64,000 nt of DNA. Origin: Montifringilla adamsi. Lineage: Eukaryota; Chordata; Aves; Passeriformes; Passeridae. The stretch lies in NCBI GenBank assembly GCA_017590115.1, contig JAGGNK010006471.1, positions 256,033 through 320,032 on the forward strand, in the 5' to 3' direction. The notes below the pieces were generated by a model. That model worked only from the letters and a program-made list of their open reading frames with translations. It was not told the DNA's origin and ran no database searches. Below are positions 51,846 through 64,000 of this stretch, piece by piece. How positions within the stretch are numbered: the first letter of the stretch is position 1; each line of letters begins with the position of its first letter. The position numbers and the translations under genes are program-made.

Positions 51846-52380
51846 CTGAAATAGATGGGCAGGAGATCTTTCTCCTTTTTAATGCCTTTATTAAGGAGAT
51901 TCAGCTCAGGTGGGGAGAAATTGACGGGTTGCACCCACACCGCCACTGTCCCCAAGAGTGGCACGGAGGAGGAGGGTGATGCAGCTCTGTCTGCTGGTCT
52001 GCAGGCAGAGCTGGGCAGGCAGAGCTGGGGACTGCGTCCTCACGGGAAATTCGCAGATTCCTACTTTTTCGGTCCAACACTTTGGGTCCCCTCCTTAGTG
52101 AACATCCTTTTAGGTCAGGGTGAGAAGCAAAAAGGATCCAAGCAGGCACTGGACTACGCGCCCATCCTTAGACATCACCTAGGTCCCCTAATTCTATGTT
52201 GGTTCGTTGTTTTTAGGGGGTTTCCTGGAAAACGGGAAGGTTTGGAGCAGTGCATTTCTCATCTGCATACGTGGTCTCAGGCCACTCCCATTTTCCTGGT
52301 GCTGCCGTGCCCAGGTGTTGCTCCCGAGCAAGCATCCGGAGGACAATGGCTAAATCACCAACCATTGACGGGCAATTAAA
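51846..52380 (-). mobile_element. endogenous retrovirus LTR (probable solo), minus strand
   Basis: On the minus strand the sequence contains AATAAAGGCATTAAAAAGGA, a poly(A) signal typical of an avian ERV LTR, followed by GAAAGATCTCCTGCCCATC near the end. Upstream of it are GGGGACAGTGGCGGTGTGGG and GGGGACCCAAAGTGTTGGAC. Composition is GC-richer than its flanks. No viral genes adjoin it. A family name (ERVK-like) is a guess, and the ends are approximate. Confidence 0.65.
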
Positions 52381-53639
52381 GAACTCTTAACAATGAAGCT
52401 AATTTAACAGCAATTGGTCTGACCAGTTTTAGCTCTGTAACCTTAAACAAAAATAGATAACTTTTTATTCATAACACATACTATTCCCTTCGATTTCTGT
52501 AATGGTTTTAGTCTCTCAGTTAGATTGCAAAGCAATCTTCATGGTGAAATCTCCTCTGGTGCATCTCCTTGAGAAACAGTGCTCTGATAGTATGTTAAAC
52601 GCAGTGAACACAGCTGCAGTTTATAACTACCATCACTGCATATTAAGATTGCCCTCAGTCAGTCCACCTAATAGAGGGCACTGAGAAAGGTTTTGTGTAT
52701 TTTAATGTTGTATTTTTTGACAGTTGCTTGTTATTTTTTTCTTCAACTTCATGTAGCTTTTAAATACCAACATATTAATGGCTTATCTTGGCAAACAATA
52801 TTTAAATTTAGTGTTGCAAAAGATACATAGCGTGTGTCAGCATTTGTGAAATAGAAAGGATACAAAGACAAAAATTATTTTCCATATCTTTTTCAGATGG
52901 AAAAATAATTTAAAAATTGTCAGAAATGGAGTTTGTGGAATTACAGGCTGGGTCACATGGCGAACATAACTGACCACACAGGGGAAGCATGGGGTTTTTT
53001 TCCTGCAGATCTTCTTATTACTTACCCATCTCCTTTATAGGTGCTAGAATTCACAATATCTTGAAACCAGGATGCCTAAAATGAAGCAGTGAGTAGAGAC
53101 ATGTCAGTTTAATTCCCATCATCACTGTGGAATGACTTCACTGAGTATAAGGCATCCAATCACTGCATTTGTTCTAGTGCCATAAGAAATACATTTCAAA
53201 GTTGAATTCTGCATATTTCCAGCCTGAGGAATTCAGAGACAGAAGTAGGTCACAAAGCATTCCAGCTCAGGCACGCTGTAGCTGCATGCATTTCCCAAGT
53301 ATCTGCTGGCCCTGGACTCAGAAATTGAATGGAGCACTCAACACCTCACAGGTTTTGAACAATTTAAAGCAGTATGAAGAGAAAGTACAATTGCTGGTGA
53401 GGATAGGACTTGTACACATCTGCAGCAAAACATCAAGGATGCAGATAATGCCTTTGGAGAGCAGTAGCAGGGATACTGGTCTCGGAAAGCTGTGTATAAC
53501 TTGCTGAGGTTATTCCTGTGTCTGTAGCCACTGCAGTGGAAGGGAAGGGGCAGACAATGAAAATTACACCCTAAAGCAGAGAATTTTGTCTCTGTATACA
53601 CTGTCAACAGTGTTATAAGTAAAAATAAAAATTCACCCA

Positions 53640-53900
53640 ATCGTAATAAAAATAAAACCAAAAAATTTATTTGTGACCGTATTACAGTCCCAACAGCCAC
53701 CAATAAAAAAAATGACAGTGCAGACCCCGGGATACAGGCTGGGTGAGTGCAGATCCGGCCTCTATCGCACCGAACCCCCCTTCGTCCACACTTGCTGCTC
53801 CGCAGGGACAGTTCTTATACTCTCTTTCTTGCTTGCTGACATGATCTTAAAGCTTTATTTTATATTACATTACTAATCTTACATTTCCAGCACGAATTAC
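53640..53900 (-). mobile_element. probable LTR fragment, minus strand
   Basis: On the minus strand there is a TATA-like AGTATAAGAACTGTCCCTG (about 53805-53823), then a CpG-containing stretch (TCGGTGCGATAGAGGCCGGA), a GTTGGGACTGTAATACGGTC block and AATAAA at about 53670. That order (TATA, GC-rich R region, AATAAA) is LTR-like, and the composition differs sharply from the flanks. The family was not recognised. Confidence 0.45.
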
Positions 53901-53914
53901 CCCCTTAATCATAA

Positions 53915-54010
53915 CAGGAAGAAAAATAACAAAAAAAACCCCAACAAAACCAAACAAAAAACCCCCTCAAACCTCAAAGGAAACCCTTCCCAAACAAAAC
54001 AACCCAGCAA
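53915..54010. repeat. A-rich, C-interrupted tract
   Basis: A low-complexity stretch of AACAAAAAAAACCCC style, lying beside the LTR-like fragment at 53640-53900. Confidence 0.85.
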
Positions 54011-54409
54011 CAAGAGCCCTCTACAAATATGAAATAGCAGTTCAAAGTGGTTGTGATAGATTGCTGCAATTCACCTACGGTATGCAAATGCCCTAACTGG
54101 AAGTGGGAACCCAAGAAAATGGAGATGATTTGAGGTGACACAGTTTGTATGTGACACAGTGTTTTACAGGAAGTGTCACATACACCTTCTTATTCAAACA
54201 TTGCATCCATGTTCAGTTTCTTCTCACTTGAGGCTACACTCCATAGTCTAAACATGCTAAAAATACCTATATAATAATAGCACTAGTGAAGTTATTCAGG
54301 ATGTTAGAGATGGATAATGAGATGATTTGCTCTCACAATTAAAAGATAACTATTGTGTGAATATTAATAAAAGCTCTAGTAATGTATGGTTATATTATTG
54401 TAATTTAGA

Positions 54410-54847
54410 TGTCCTCTGTTCTCCCTATTGTTCCCTTTCCCCTCCCTGTATTGTTACCATCAGGCAGCCTGGATTGTCTAGGACAGGTAGAAAGAAAGTG
54501 TGCATGTGTGTCCCTTACCTGGGGCAGCTGGGAATGGATGAGCTTGGTGCTTAGGGGGTGCAGCATGGCAACACCTGATCTCCAGGCAGGTTACAAGAAA
54601 GCAGTGTCCACTGATAAATGGCAAAGAAGAACTGACTGACAGACTTTGGGAGGGGCCAGGGCTGGCTGATGTAACCCCCAGGAGTATAAAAGACTGAGCA
54701 TCCATCTTGAAGATGAACTGGCCATGTGGTATGCAGGAGGGGCAGTTCCCAGTGCTGCAGCTTTTTCCTTATGTAGTCCTTTGTTGTATTTTTGTTGAGG
54801 TTTAATAAACCTTTTTACATTTTCAAAGTGAGCAGTTGTTTTTCACA
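54410..54847 (+). mobile_element. solo LTR of an endogenous retrovirus
   Basis: The element starts TGTCCTCTGTTCTCCC and ends GTTTTTCACA (TG...CA). It has a TATA box (AGTATAAAAGACTGAGC, about 54682) and, about 120 bp later, the signal TTTAATAAACCTTTTTACAT. The distances and order (U3, TATA, R, AATAAA, U5) are those of a complete LTR of about 438 bp. No internal viral sequence is next to it. A clean target-site duplication was not seen. Confidence 0.72.
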
Positions 54848-55309
54848 AGGACAAGGCAGATTTTCACCTGGATTGGTGGAACAGCTCTGTAGTGGACAGC
54901 AGATAAAAGACAGAACAGGGATGTAGAGGGAAATCTTGACTTGTTCAATGGTCACTGAAGGGAAGGGAGCAACATGGGAAGGACTTGCTTCTGTTTTTGT
55001 AAATGAGAATTCCAGGAGGATATTTTTAAATAAAATATAAGGGCTGGGAAAAAACCCACAAAACTTTCATTGTGAAAAATACTTTCTGAATTATGACTCA
55101 AGTTTGAAGTAACAGGTCCGTCCAACACTAAATTTTCAACAGCATAGAGAGAAAATGATGCTGTCTTTCGTTTAGTTTCTGGTTTTTACTTACTTAGTTT
55201 GCTTACTTAGTTGCTGGTATTTACTTACCATGAGACTTCAATACGCAGAATTAACCACTAATTGCCACTTTTACAAGACTGTATGCATCATTTCCCCAAA
55301 GCAAGGGAT

Positions 55310-55400
55310 GTCCCTACTTATGGCAGAGTTTCAACACAGAACTGGATGATTTCTAAGGTCCCTTTCCTACTCAAACCATTCTGTGATTCTGTGATTTTAA
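55310..55400 (+). mobile_element. CR1 LINE 3'-terminal fragment
   Basis: The tail region reads GAACTGGATGATTTCTAAGG, TCCCTTTCCTACTCAAACCA, TTCTGTGATTCTGTGATTTT. The last part is the CR1 terminal repeat in two copies, the clearest in the window. Confidence 0.85.
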
Positions 55401-56147
55401 ATCCATAGACTGCCTTTCGGTTTTAACAATCCAGAATCCTGTCTGCTACATAAGTGTTATCAGAAGAGGCACTACCTCATGCCCATACAGAGAACATCAA
55501 CAGAGCATTCTGTATGAATCAGCAGAAGCACCACTTCTCTTCATCTTAGTGGCAGAGGACTATAAATGTCAACAGCTTATTTAAGGAGCATGGGATGTTC
55601 TAAACCCACTTGAGGCTTATATGTTTCAATCTGTGTAAGAGCAGCTGACAAGTGGCCTTGAAACAACCAGCCTGAGTTGTATGGTGTTTGGATCTAAAAG
55701 TCCTTTGGATTATGTCACCTACACCCAAACCTTGACTTGCGTGAATTAATGGAGGAAGTACAGCAAACAATATATACAGTGTTTCACTAAGATCCTGAGG
55801 AGAATGCTGGGCACCACATTGCCAAAATTCTATCCAAATCCCTATTAGTTGGCCACAATGGAACTAGCAAAGTGGAAAACCGTGGATTTCTAACCATCTC
55901 TCATTCCTTCTGATTGCAAAGACTATCTCTTAAGTATGGAGCTCAGTTTTATACCCATTCTTTATCCTTCTGTTTTAGCTTTGTAAAGCAGCAGACAGCT
56001 GTGTAAATTCACAGCTGTGTGCAGCCAGCTTCCAAGATCAAAAGAAACCATCAGTTACCTGTGTGTGATAGAGTAATACAGTATTTCCTCTGAATTCATA
56101 GCTTTCACTTCAACTAGATTTTCACTTCTAACAAGTCAAGTGTTTTA

Positions 56148-56639
56148 TGTTCTGGTTTTGGCTGGGATAGTTAATTTTTTTTTCTAGTAAGTAGTATAGT
56201 ACTGTGGTATGAATTTAGTATGAGAATGTTGAAAATGCACTGTTTTTGTTGCTAGAGTAAGTTTCTCATGCCCTGCCAGGAAGAGAGCTGAGTGGCACAA
56301 GAAGTTGAGAGGGGACACGTAAACCAGCCAAAAGGATATTTCTAGACCTTATGGCCTCATGCTGAGGCCTGTGGAGAAAGTGGGTTGGAGGCTCATGCTC
56401 AGGGATTGCCTAGGAATCAGTCAGCAAGTGGTAAGCAACTATATTGTGACTCACTTGTTTTGTATATTCTCTATTATTATTAGGAACATCATCATTTTTT
56501 TCCTTTTCTGTTTATTCAACTGTCTTTATCTGAATCTCCAGTTTTCTCATTTTTACTCTTCTGATTGTCTCCCCGATCCCACAGAGGGAAGTGAGTGGCT
56601 GGGTAGTGCTTGATTGCCAACTGTGGTTAAACAATGCCA
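56148..56639 (+). mobile_element. solo ERVL LTR
   Basis: It begins TGTTCTGGTTTTGGCTGGGA and ends near GGTTAAACAATGCCA. Internal landmarks are AAGAAGTTGAGAGGGGACAC, GCCAAAAGGATATTTC, TTTTCTCATTTTTACTCTTC and GAGTGGCTGGGTAGTGCTTG, all typical of avian ERVL LTRs. It shares its layout with the LTR at 43537-44115 but is a different subfamily copy. No viral genes adjoin. Confidence 0.85.
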
Positions 56640-59294
56640 CTTAAAACACTTAGAAGTGTCAAATACTCCATCACAGCAGTTCAGCTCAGTGTAGTAGGAA
56701 AAAAAGGATGCCAATTCCTTTTCATCATCCAATGGAATAACAAAATACTACTACAAAAATTAATAAAAATTGGGAATTTTCTTATAACTTATATTATGGC
56801 TTAACATTTACATCTATTTGTGTGTTCATCCAGTTACTTCCAGTGTGAATGTGTGCCATCCCAGACCTTAGCAATAGTCAGGTAAGATGCACAAGCCCTT
56901 CCCTGCTACCAATGTGCTTTTTCTACAGAGGACTGTTAAGAGAAAAAAGGGCAGAATTAGGCTTAGACTACCTTCATTTGTATTTAATATAAATATCACT
57001 CAAAGTCCCCTTGTTTTTGTGATCCCTACGGATTTAAAATTGCAGATAATAATTATAATGCTTTAAAAATATTATTTTTAATAAAACATTTACACGTCTA
57101 GCAAAGCAATTTTCTTTTCAGCATATAAACAAAGACTTAAGTGTATTTTTTTTTCTAGAACAACTTGAAAATCAGTCCTCAAATTAGAACTCAATATGAA
57201 AAAGTGGTACAAATATTAGAAAACAAGGGATCTTAGTAATCAGCAACAATGCCCTTTTTTTTAGTTGAAATACTTTGTCAAAGTCTAAAGTGACTAGGGG
57301 AGTGTAAAATATGTATGCAAATATAAATATATATATGTCTGTGTGTTGGAAATTTATCAACCTAGGTCCCTTAATAGCCTAATCAGGGACTACAGAATTC
57401 ATTCTTTAGAGGAAAGAAAGATTTTTATAATTAGTCTCTGCTATGCTTATGAGTCATAATGAAATAAGCCTTGTGAATCTTTTTTAAGTAATAGAGGGAT
57501 TATGGGATTATATTGTGTCAGATTTTGTTTTGTGCAGTTCCTTCTAAGGTGAAACAAGGAAGAGAACAGAGAACTCTACAGGTGAACCAGGTTTTCAGGC
57601 TTCTTTTTTCCGCTTTTTTATCTGAAATGTGAGTATCACTAAAATGAAAATGCATAGGTTTTTTTAGAGTATTTGTTCTGATATACTGAATTACTGAAGT
57701 GTCTCAACAACAAATACCTTTTAAAATGAAATCATATTTCTAATACAGTGGACAGACACCTAACTTTCGGTAGTAGCCAAGAAAACAATTCCACTCTGAC
57801 AAGGTGCAATCAGGAGGATATTTTATGTAACACTGCAAGTAATAAATAAATTATGCATAGCAAGACTAAATTCAGAATAAGTATACTGTGAAACAAAATA
57901 CATTAGAATAATTGAAGAAAGAATTAATTACAGAGTTAGGATATAAACAGTAATGCATCTCAGGCAGAAGCAAACAACAAAATTGAAGGAAAGATAATTG
58001 TGGGCTGAGTTTGTTCAAGAGAAACAACACTTACAGGTGGGCAAATTCATCTGATCTCACAGGATGACAGTTTACTTGCAGAGAACCAGCACAAGCTTTA
58101 TTCATGTTAGATCCCACCAGAAAGGATGGCATTAGATATACTGTTTGTATGTATGGCTTGAGCTCTGGACAGAAGTGCATTTTACTGAGGGAACTAGCTC
58201 CCTCTACTCTGCCTGATATTCTAATTGCAATTCTACAGCCACTCAAGGAAAGGATGTTTCCACACACAGCAAAATTTGAATAATTTCTTTAAATCTTGAA
58301 GTGGCAGAAATTCACTCATACAAAAGCCTGTAACTGTGTGGAAATTTCCTAAGAAAGGTAATTTGCAAAACTACTAGGGAGGTGTTTCCCAATCTTAGAG
58401 TAAGTAAACAGCACATCTGGTAAACTGAAACTTGACAGAAGAAAATTCATCTTGGCATCACAAGTTAATTGACACCTGCAATAGTTATGTTGTGAACTCT
58501 TAAAGCACCACACCAAATTCCCTTGCACTTCCAATATGTAACCAAACACAACACGTAAGCAGTTAACTTACCATTCTGACTAAAAACTCAACCTTAGCTA
58601 CGTAACATTCTCTATAAACACATTTACAGATACAAATCATTATTCTGCATATAGGAAACTATGATGCAGGAATCTTATTTCTACGTGTTCTCTAAAATGA
58701 AATTAAAAGTGGGCAGCTCTTCTGGTTAAATGTCAAAGTGCAAAGGAGATGGCTGTGGAACCAGAGAGCAAATACACTTGGGTAATTTGGTATCAGAAAG
58801 GTCCTCAGAGTTTTAAACATGTGGATAAAGTCATGCTTTACATTAACTGACACTTCACTTCTGATTCACAGCCTCATCCAAATCACACATCTCATCAAGA
58901 ACAAAGCTGTCGCACAGGTGGATCCAACTTTGCAAGGCATTACAGTAGATGTAGGAAGTTATATTTAGGTGGAAGTCTACACATGATTTTTAGTGATGCT
59001 GTTATGGCTGTTCATACTATTTAATGAAAGCTAGATGGGAAAGACATTTGGGAGGCATCTAGGAACTGCAGTAACTGTACAACTTCTTTGTATGAAGAGT
59101 CCACCTAAACATTTTCCAGATCATCCCTACAATAGTGACCTCATTAAGAAAGGGAAATGTTACCTCCCTCTTCAAACCTCTTCTAGGAAAGCAATAGTTG
59201 CAATAAATTTCTTCACTGGAAGGATTTACTGCATTGATTTTAATATTGCAAATCTAAAAACAGTCTCCTCCCAGAAGTTTACATGTGGTAGACT

Positions 59295-59339
59295 TTTTTT
59301 TTTTTTTTTTTTTTTTTCTTTTTTTTTTCGGGGGGGGGG
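59295..59339. repeat. poly(T) then poly(G) tract
   Basis: About 24 T, a C, 9 T, then CGGGGGGGGGG. Homopolymers of this length are prone to sequencing error, so exact lengths are doubtful. Confidence 0.9.
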
Positions 59340-61189
59340 TATTTTTGATGAAGAAATGTATCTTTTCCACATCCATATACTGATGTAATACTTCTGAAGT
59401 TAGTTGTCAGAATTTCCAGGTTTAAGGACATACCCAAATATAATGTATTTAAATGCACAGCACTAGAGGCCATTAGGCATAGGTAAAAAAAATCCCAAAA
59501 AACCCAAACCAAAAAACAAAAAATCCCCCAACTTCCATTTGCTTTTGCTGTGTCAAAATAGGTGAAGCTCTGAAACTTGGCATATAGGCTTAAAATTGCC
59601 TGTAATGGCTCAATCCAGTGACCTCCTGGAAAGTAAACTATCTCAACCTCTTTCAACCAGCCTTAGTTGTTTTATTTACTTTGCTGGCTCAGGTGGCACT
59701 TGTCCAGCTATGCACTGAGCAAATTCAGCATATCCAAGCAGCACTAATCCTACTAATCCCATCAGGGGAGAAGGTAAGAGGTGAGCAAGTCCACTGAATG
59801 GTCACATAAGAGCCAGGATTCACAGGCAGAAGCATGGAATGGAGAAGAAAACTTCTTTGTGAACAGCACATGCCATTTCTTCAGCTCTAGAAATAGTATG
59901 GATCATTATCCTTAAGAAGAAAGAGGAAGCTAACACAGTTATCTTCGTTGGTAATATCAACTTCTATTAAGGGAATCAAGGGGATGGATACCTATGAAGT
60001 ACTCCAAAGTAGACATCAAATAATTCCATTTTCAGATTATCAGGCAAAGGTTATGCAGTTTTGTGGTCTACTGGTATACTTCAAAATAATGCCTCATTAA
60101 TTTGTGCATAAGCTGTTCTCTCTCTGGTACAGCTTATATAATTTACTGAGGAAAAAATGAAAGTACATCCCTAGCACAACATGACTCACTCTGAAACTGT
60201 CCCTTTTATCTCCTTTCTCCTTTACCAAAGACAGTGCAGCTAACTTCCCAAAGCCATTAGAGGTACTTGTCTATGTTGAAGAATACTGCAGCTTACTGAC
60301 ATTTATAGCATAAACTATACTTGTATTCTGCAGCCAAATCCTACTTGAAACAATACTCCAGTCTCATCCGGAAACTATGGCAAGGCTTTCAATTTTTAAG
60401 CTGTCGTATCTGACAGAGCTGTGAGCATTATCTTTAATCTTTCAGGAGAAAATACTCTCAATAGAGAACTGCACATGAAAAATAGAAATACATTAATTCC
60501 CCTTTAAAGACTGCAATATTTAGTCAGAAGAGCTTACACAGAAATTGAGCAGTAACCTTAACCGTGGCACACTGCAAGAAACCAAAATGGAAGCACATTT
60601 TAAAAAGTGAACTAATTACAAATTGTGGGGAGGTCAGATCTCTGCTTTTAACATCAAGAGGACAAAGCTAGAAGACAGTCTGAAATGAGCTTTATGAGTT
60701 ATTTTTCAGTATAGTATAAGTTTGGTATGCACTAGATATGATAAGCTAATTCAAAGACAAATAAAGGTCTGAGCATAAGTCACAAAAAATTCTACCAAAA
60801 TTGGTAGAAAGAAAGGCAGTGCATCCCAGAACAGTAAATTGAGTCTTGGTTTCCTTTGCTCCTTGCTATTCTTTGTTTTGCCTTGACATTAAATAATGTC
60901 CTCTTACCTGCTGTGGCAACTTCATACAAATAAAACCAAGGAACGAGAGGTTATCTTTAGCAGCATAAATCAAATCTGACTATTGTGACTCTGACATCAT
61001 TAACAAAATCCAAGACCAAATATACTTATTGCAACCATTTTTCGTATCTTTGATTTTATATTTCTGGGATCTGTTTTTTAGTTAAGCTTAAAGAATATAA
61101 CTTTATATCCCCATCATAAATCAAACATCATGGATGTCTTTAAATATTCTGAAAGGCTCTTAGTGGATACTAAGTATTTTAGATAAAGA

Positions 61190-61445
61190 ATCAGAGAAAT
61201 GTTGATCTGGAAGAGATTTCAAAAGATCACCCATCTCTGCACACAGGCAATATGAAATATACTACAGTCCATCCCTATGAGATGTTTCATAAACCTCTTC
61301 TTAAAACTTCTATAATGGAAATTTAACAACTCCCATGGGAAGCATATTTTAGTGTATCACTACCCTTATAGTTGGAAAGTTTCTCTAGCTTGTCTTTGCT
61401 ACAAATATAGGTTTACTTAAGTGGATACTAAGAGAAACTTTCCAA
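61190..61445 (-). mobile_element. ancient CR1/L3-like LINE 3' end
   Basis: The plus strand follows the reversed 3' end of an old CR1: AATCAGAGAAATGTTGATCT, GGAAGAGATTTCAAAAGATC, CCTCTTCTTAAAACTTCTAT, AATGGAAATTTAACAACTCC, TTATAGTTGGAAAGTTTCTC. Divergence is much higher than in the other copies. The match is to my memory of deep amniote CR1 consensus sequences. Confidence 0.6.
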
Positions 61446-62891
61446 TTATAATGATCATGAAGTATCCCCAAGTCTATATCAAGAAGCCACTATAATTTTC
61501 AAAGACATTCTGGTGTTTGATACACATACAATTATTTATAGTTTCAGGTTATCTTCTGATTAAAAACACTGATTTCAGTAGTTTTTCAGTAACAGATCTG
61601 AAACCAGAATTTCTTTTCTGAGACTGAGTTTACCTTTAATTCTTTAATTGACAGGACAAATATGTAATGCCATATTAAACAACTATTTTGGATTATGTAG
61701 TATATTTTTGTATTAGTTGTTAAAAGCCCAGCACAAAATAATGATTAAAAAAAAAATCAAGTGGTCTTTAATTTAAAACAAGGATGGAGTTCCATATTCT
61801 ACTCCAGCAGGAAGTCCTGACTTTAAACACATGACATAATCTGTTTCTGTCTCATCTTTAAAAGGACACTCAATATTCATTCATATTAGAAGTTTAATGA
61901 AGAAACTTGTATGCAAAATATTTCAAATGCTAACATGAGGAGTGCTGCTTCTTAACACGTTCACAAGGTGATACAGGAACATGGCATGTCTCTAAGAAAA
62001 TCTGACAGGAAGCAAAGAACAAAAGAGCAAGTAAGATACCACTTCTGCCAAACACGTATTTTTGGTACTGGCTTCTATATAAATTGACTTCTGTCTGCTG
62101 ATAGTGTCTTGATTGTGTTCCTAAATCAGTGCATGACTTATAATGAATTAAACTGATTCCTTTCAGTATCAGAAGTACAAAAGCCACAGAAGTGATACAC
62201 TCCGCAACTGTGTTAAAGCTACCATAAAGGTAAGTTGCTCTATTTCAGGGCTTCCTGAAATCAGGGCATTCTGACATATCACTTATTTAGAAAGCTACCT
62301 TTAGAACAATCCAGTTGAGACACAATACACCGATACACCATTTCATTTCATGGTTTGTTTAAACATGCACAGAATGGTTAATGTTCTGTTCTCTCATGTT
62401 ACTACTTTGAAGTAATCCTCATCTAAATTCAGACTATATTTATATTTTTAAAGCACAAATCTGGGTTTTTTTCAGCATTGTTCTAGCATAATCTATATTT
62501 GCATCAAAAGGCTCAAGGCAGCAAATGTCATGTTTTGCATAAAATTCTTTTTCTACTATGGTAACAAATTTCTTGCTGCCATGGGATTCTTGTGATATTT
62601 TTTCCCTTCATAATTTTTAAAAAAATAAATTAAAAAAAAAAAAAACCACCCACAGAGCGCAAATAGAAGCAAAATTTCATCTTATAGTCACTATTTCACA
62701 TTCTACATTATATCCCCAATCAAAAAATGTTTTGTTTTACAAATATTATTTGTAGATACAATATTGTTTCAGGCTTGCAGTCATGAGAACAATTATACTG
62801 CGTGGCTACTGGAAATACCCTGCCTTTAGCCTTGTTATGCACCTGAGATGTGTGAAACTGTTTCAATTACATATATATTACAGAAGACCTT

Positions 62892-62992
62892 GGGCCTGAT
62901 CCTGCAAATGTTAAAAGCATCCTACAACAGCCATTTGCCAGTGATAAGGAAGAACAGATATTGGAGGTGCAGGATTATCCTGAATCAGGCCT
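62892..62992. mobile_element. candidate MITE with degenerate inverted termini
   Basis: The left end reads GGGCCTGATCCTGCAAATG. The reverse complement of the right end reads AGGCCTGATTCAGGATAATCCTGCA, which is the same motif with a 9-base insertion. The whole element is about 100 bp and non-coding. It resembles a short DNA-transposon derivative common in reptiles that begins GGGCC(T/C)GATCCTGCA, from memory only. Confidence 0.45.
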
Positions 62993-63977
62993 TAAGTGTT
63001 AAGTGCATACAACCACATTATATGGTGATATCTCAAAGTAAAATCCTGTATTTTTATGTAATGCAGAAGTAACACACACAACTTACATATAGTAATAATT
63101 TATTCTGAAATGTTCATTTTAGTCTCTGCTGAGACATCACCCACGTCTCATTAATAAAAGAGCAGCCATCTCACCTCAAATACCAGAATATACAACAAGA
63201 TACAGCATAGCAAAAAAATTCTACCTACTTTAAGATAAAATCTAATTCAGGTAAAATAATTTTGTTCAAGGTTTTACAGTTACACAGTTGTTTTTTTGTT
63301 GGTTTTTCGTTTTCTTTTTCAGAGCACAAAGAAAGTGTAAACTGTTACACCATATCTATCTATGCACATTATGTGACCACAGAAATGTTAATCATTACTT
63401 CATAAAATGAACCATCAGTTTCATTCATGCAGAAAAGCAGGCTGGGAAAGCTTGTTCAGCGGAAACCATATTACTGTGAATTTCACAGCCACATGATTAA
63501 TTATTGGGTTAGATGAACTCACAAATACTAAACATGAGCATATTTTTTTTGCATAAATAATACCAATTCTTCCCTGATGTAGTTTAGTTGGTCTGTAATC
63601 TAGAAATTATTGGTAAAGCAATATGACTGCATCATTTCTATTGTGCTATTCTATGATTTCAACGACAAGCAATATTCAAAGGATAATGGGATGAGATGCA
63701 TGTTAAACATGGGAATACATGTTAAACATACTGTACAAATACACTTGCTTTAGCAATTTTATTCCAAACCGTCAATCAGGTATTCCTGCAAAATATCACC
63801 AGTGGAGACAAAGTATACTATCAAATATGGCTTCCAGAACAAGGACCATCTAACAAGAATCAAAGCTATTTACAACAAATAAAAACAAAATAAACAAACA
63901 AACAAAAAATCAATCCCCATTTTTTTTGTTTCATTTGAAACAAAGTTTCTAAGTAGCTGCTGTATATAATACATCAG

Positions 63978-64000
63978 TTTTTTTTTTTTTTTTTTTTTTT
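63978..64000. repeat. poly(T) run at the window edge
   Basis: The window ends inside a T homopolymer of at least 22 bases whose full length is not visible. Confidence 0.9.

Larger units (their letters stand above)
56640..64000. other. gene-free AT-rich DNA at the right edge
   Basis: Apart from the ancient CR1, the candidate MITE and simple repeats, no element or exon was found. Human synteny predicts APC on the minus strand beyond this edge. None of its long terminal coding exon is present here. Confidence 0.6.

Noticed and set aside
51855..52379. Plus-strand open frame of 174 codons
   Set aside because: It lies antisense to an LTR and shows no recognisable domain.

Overview
This is vertebrate nuclear DNA and almost certainly comes from a bird, probably a songbird. 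Protein-coding sequence is sparse and split into short exons with GT-AG introns. Gene starts sit in CpG islands. The recognisable interspersed repeats are avian: CR1 LINE 3' ends finishing in a degenerate ATTCTGTGATTCTGTGATT, ERVL-type LTRs, and other endogenous retroviral LTRs. There is no bacterial-style gene organisation, no CRISPR array and no operon. The species cannot be fixed from the window.

Three genes can be assembled exon by exon, and every splice phase checks. (1) DCP2, minus strand, start codon at 11593, coding exons 1-7 down to position 16. It encodes the mRNA-decapping Nudix hydrolase and its 3' exons lie beyond the left edge. (2) REEP5, plus strand, five exons, 19644-35535, 189 residues, complete. 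It encodes an ER-tubule-shaping TB2/DP1/HVA22 protein. (3) SRP19, minus strand, five exons, 49047-44605, 145 residues, complete. It encodes the 19 kDa signal recognition particle protein. The order and orientations DCP2(-) REEP5(+) SRP19(-) match human 5q22.2 (APC-SRP19-REEP5-DCP2) in mirror image, so APC is expected past the right edge. DCP2 and REEP5 are head to head, about 8 kb apart. REEP5 and SRP19 are tail to tail. The three genes serve different housekeeping roles (mRNA decay, ER shape, secretory targeting); their adjacency is ancient synteny rather than a shared pathway.

Layout: 1-11.6 kb is DCP2 exons and introns, with an inserted CR1 and other repeat-like DNA in intron 1. 11-12 kb is the DCP2 CpG island with a CR1 copy lying against it. 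12.4-19.2 kb is intergenic with two CR1 copies. 19.2-35.8 kb is REEP5, whose intron 2 is 10 kb. 35.8-44.4 kb is REEP5 3' UTR or downstream DNA, then a broken ERVL provirus inserted next to CR1 sequence. 44.6-49.05 kb is SRP19. 49.4-64 kb is gene-free and repeat-rich: CR1, at least three LTRs of different types, an ancient CR1 and a possible MITE.

No clearly new biological system was found. The strongest unusual feature is DCP2 intron 2, which has the hallmarks of a U12-type AT-AC intron. Its donor reads ATATCCTTT, it has a TTCCTTAAC branch site, and it ends in AC. Using these sites restores the conserved Ala-Val-Phe junction exactly.
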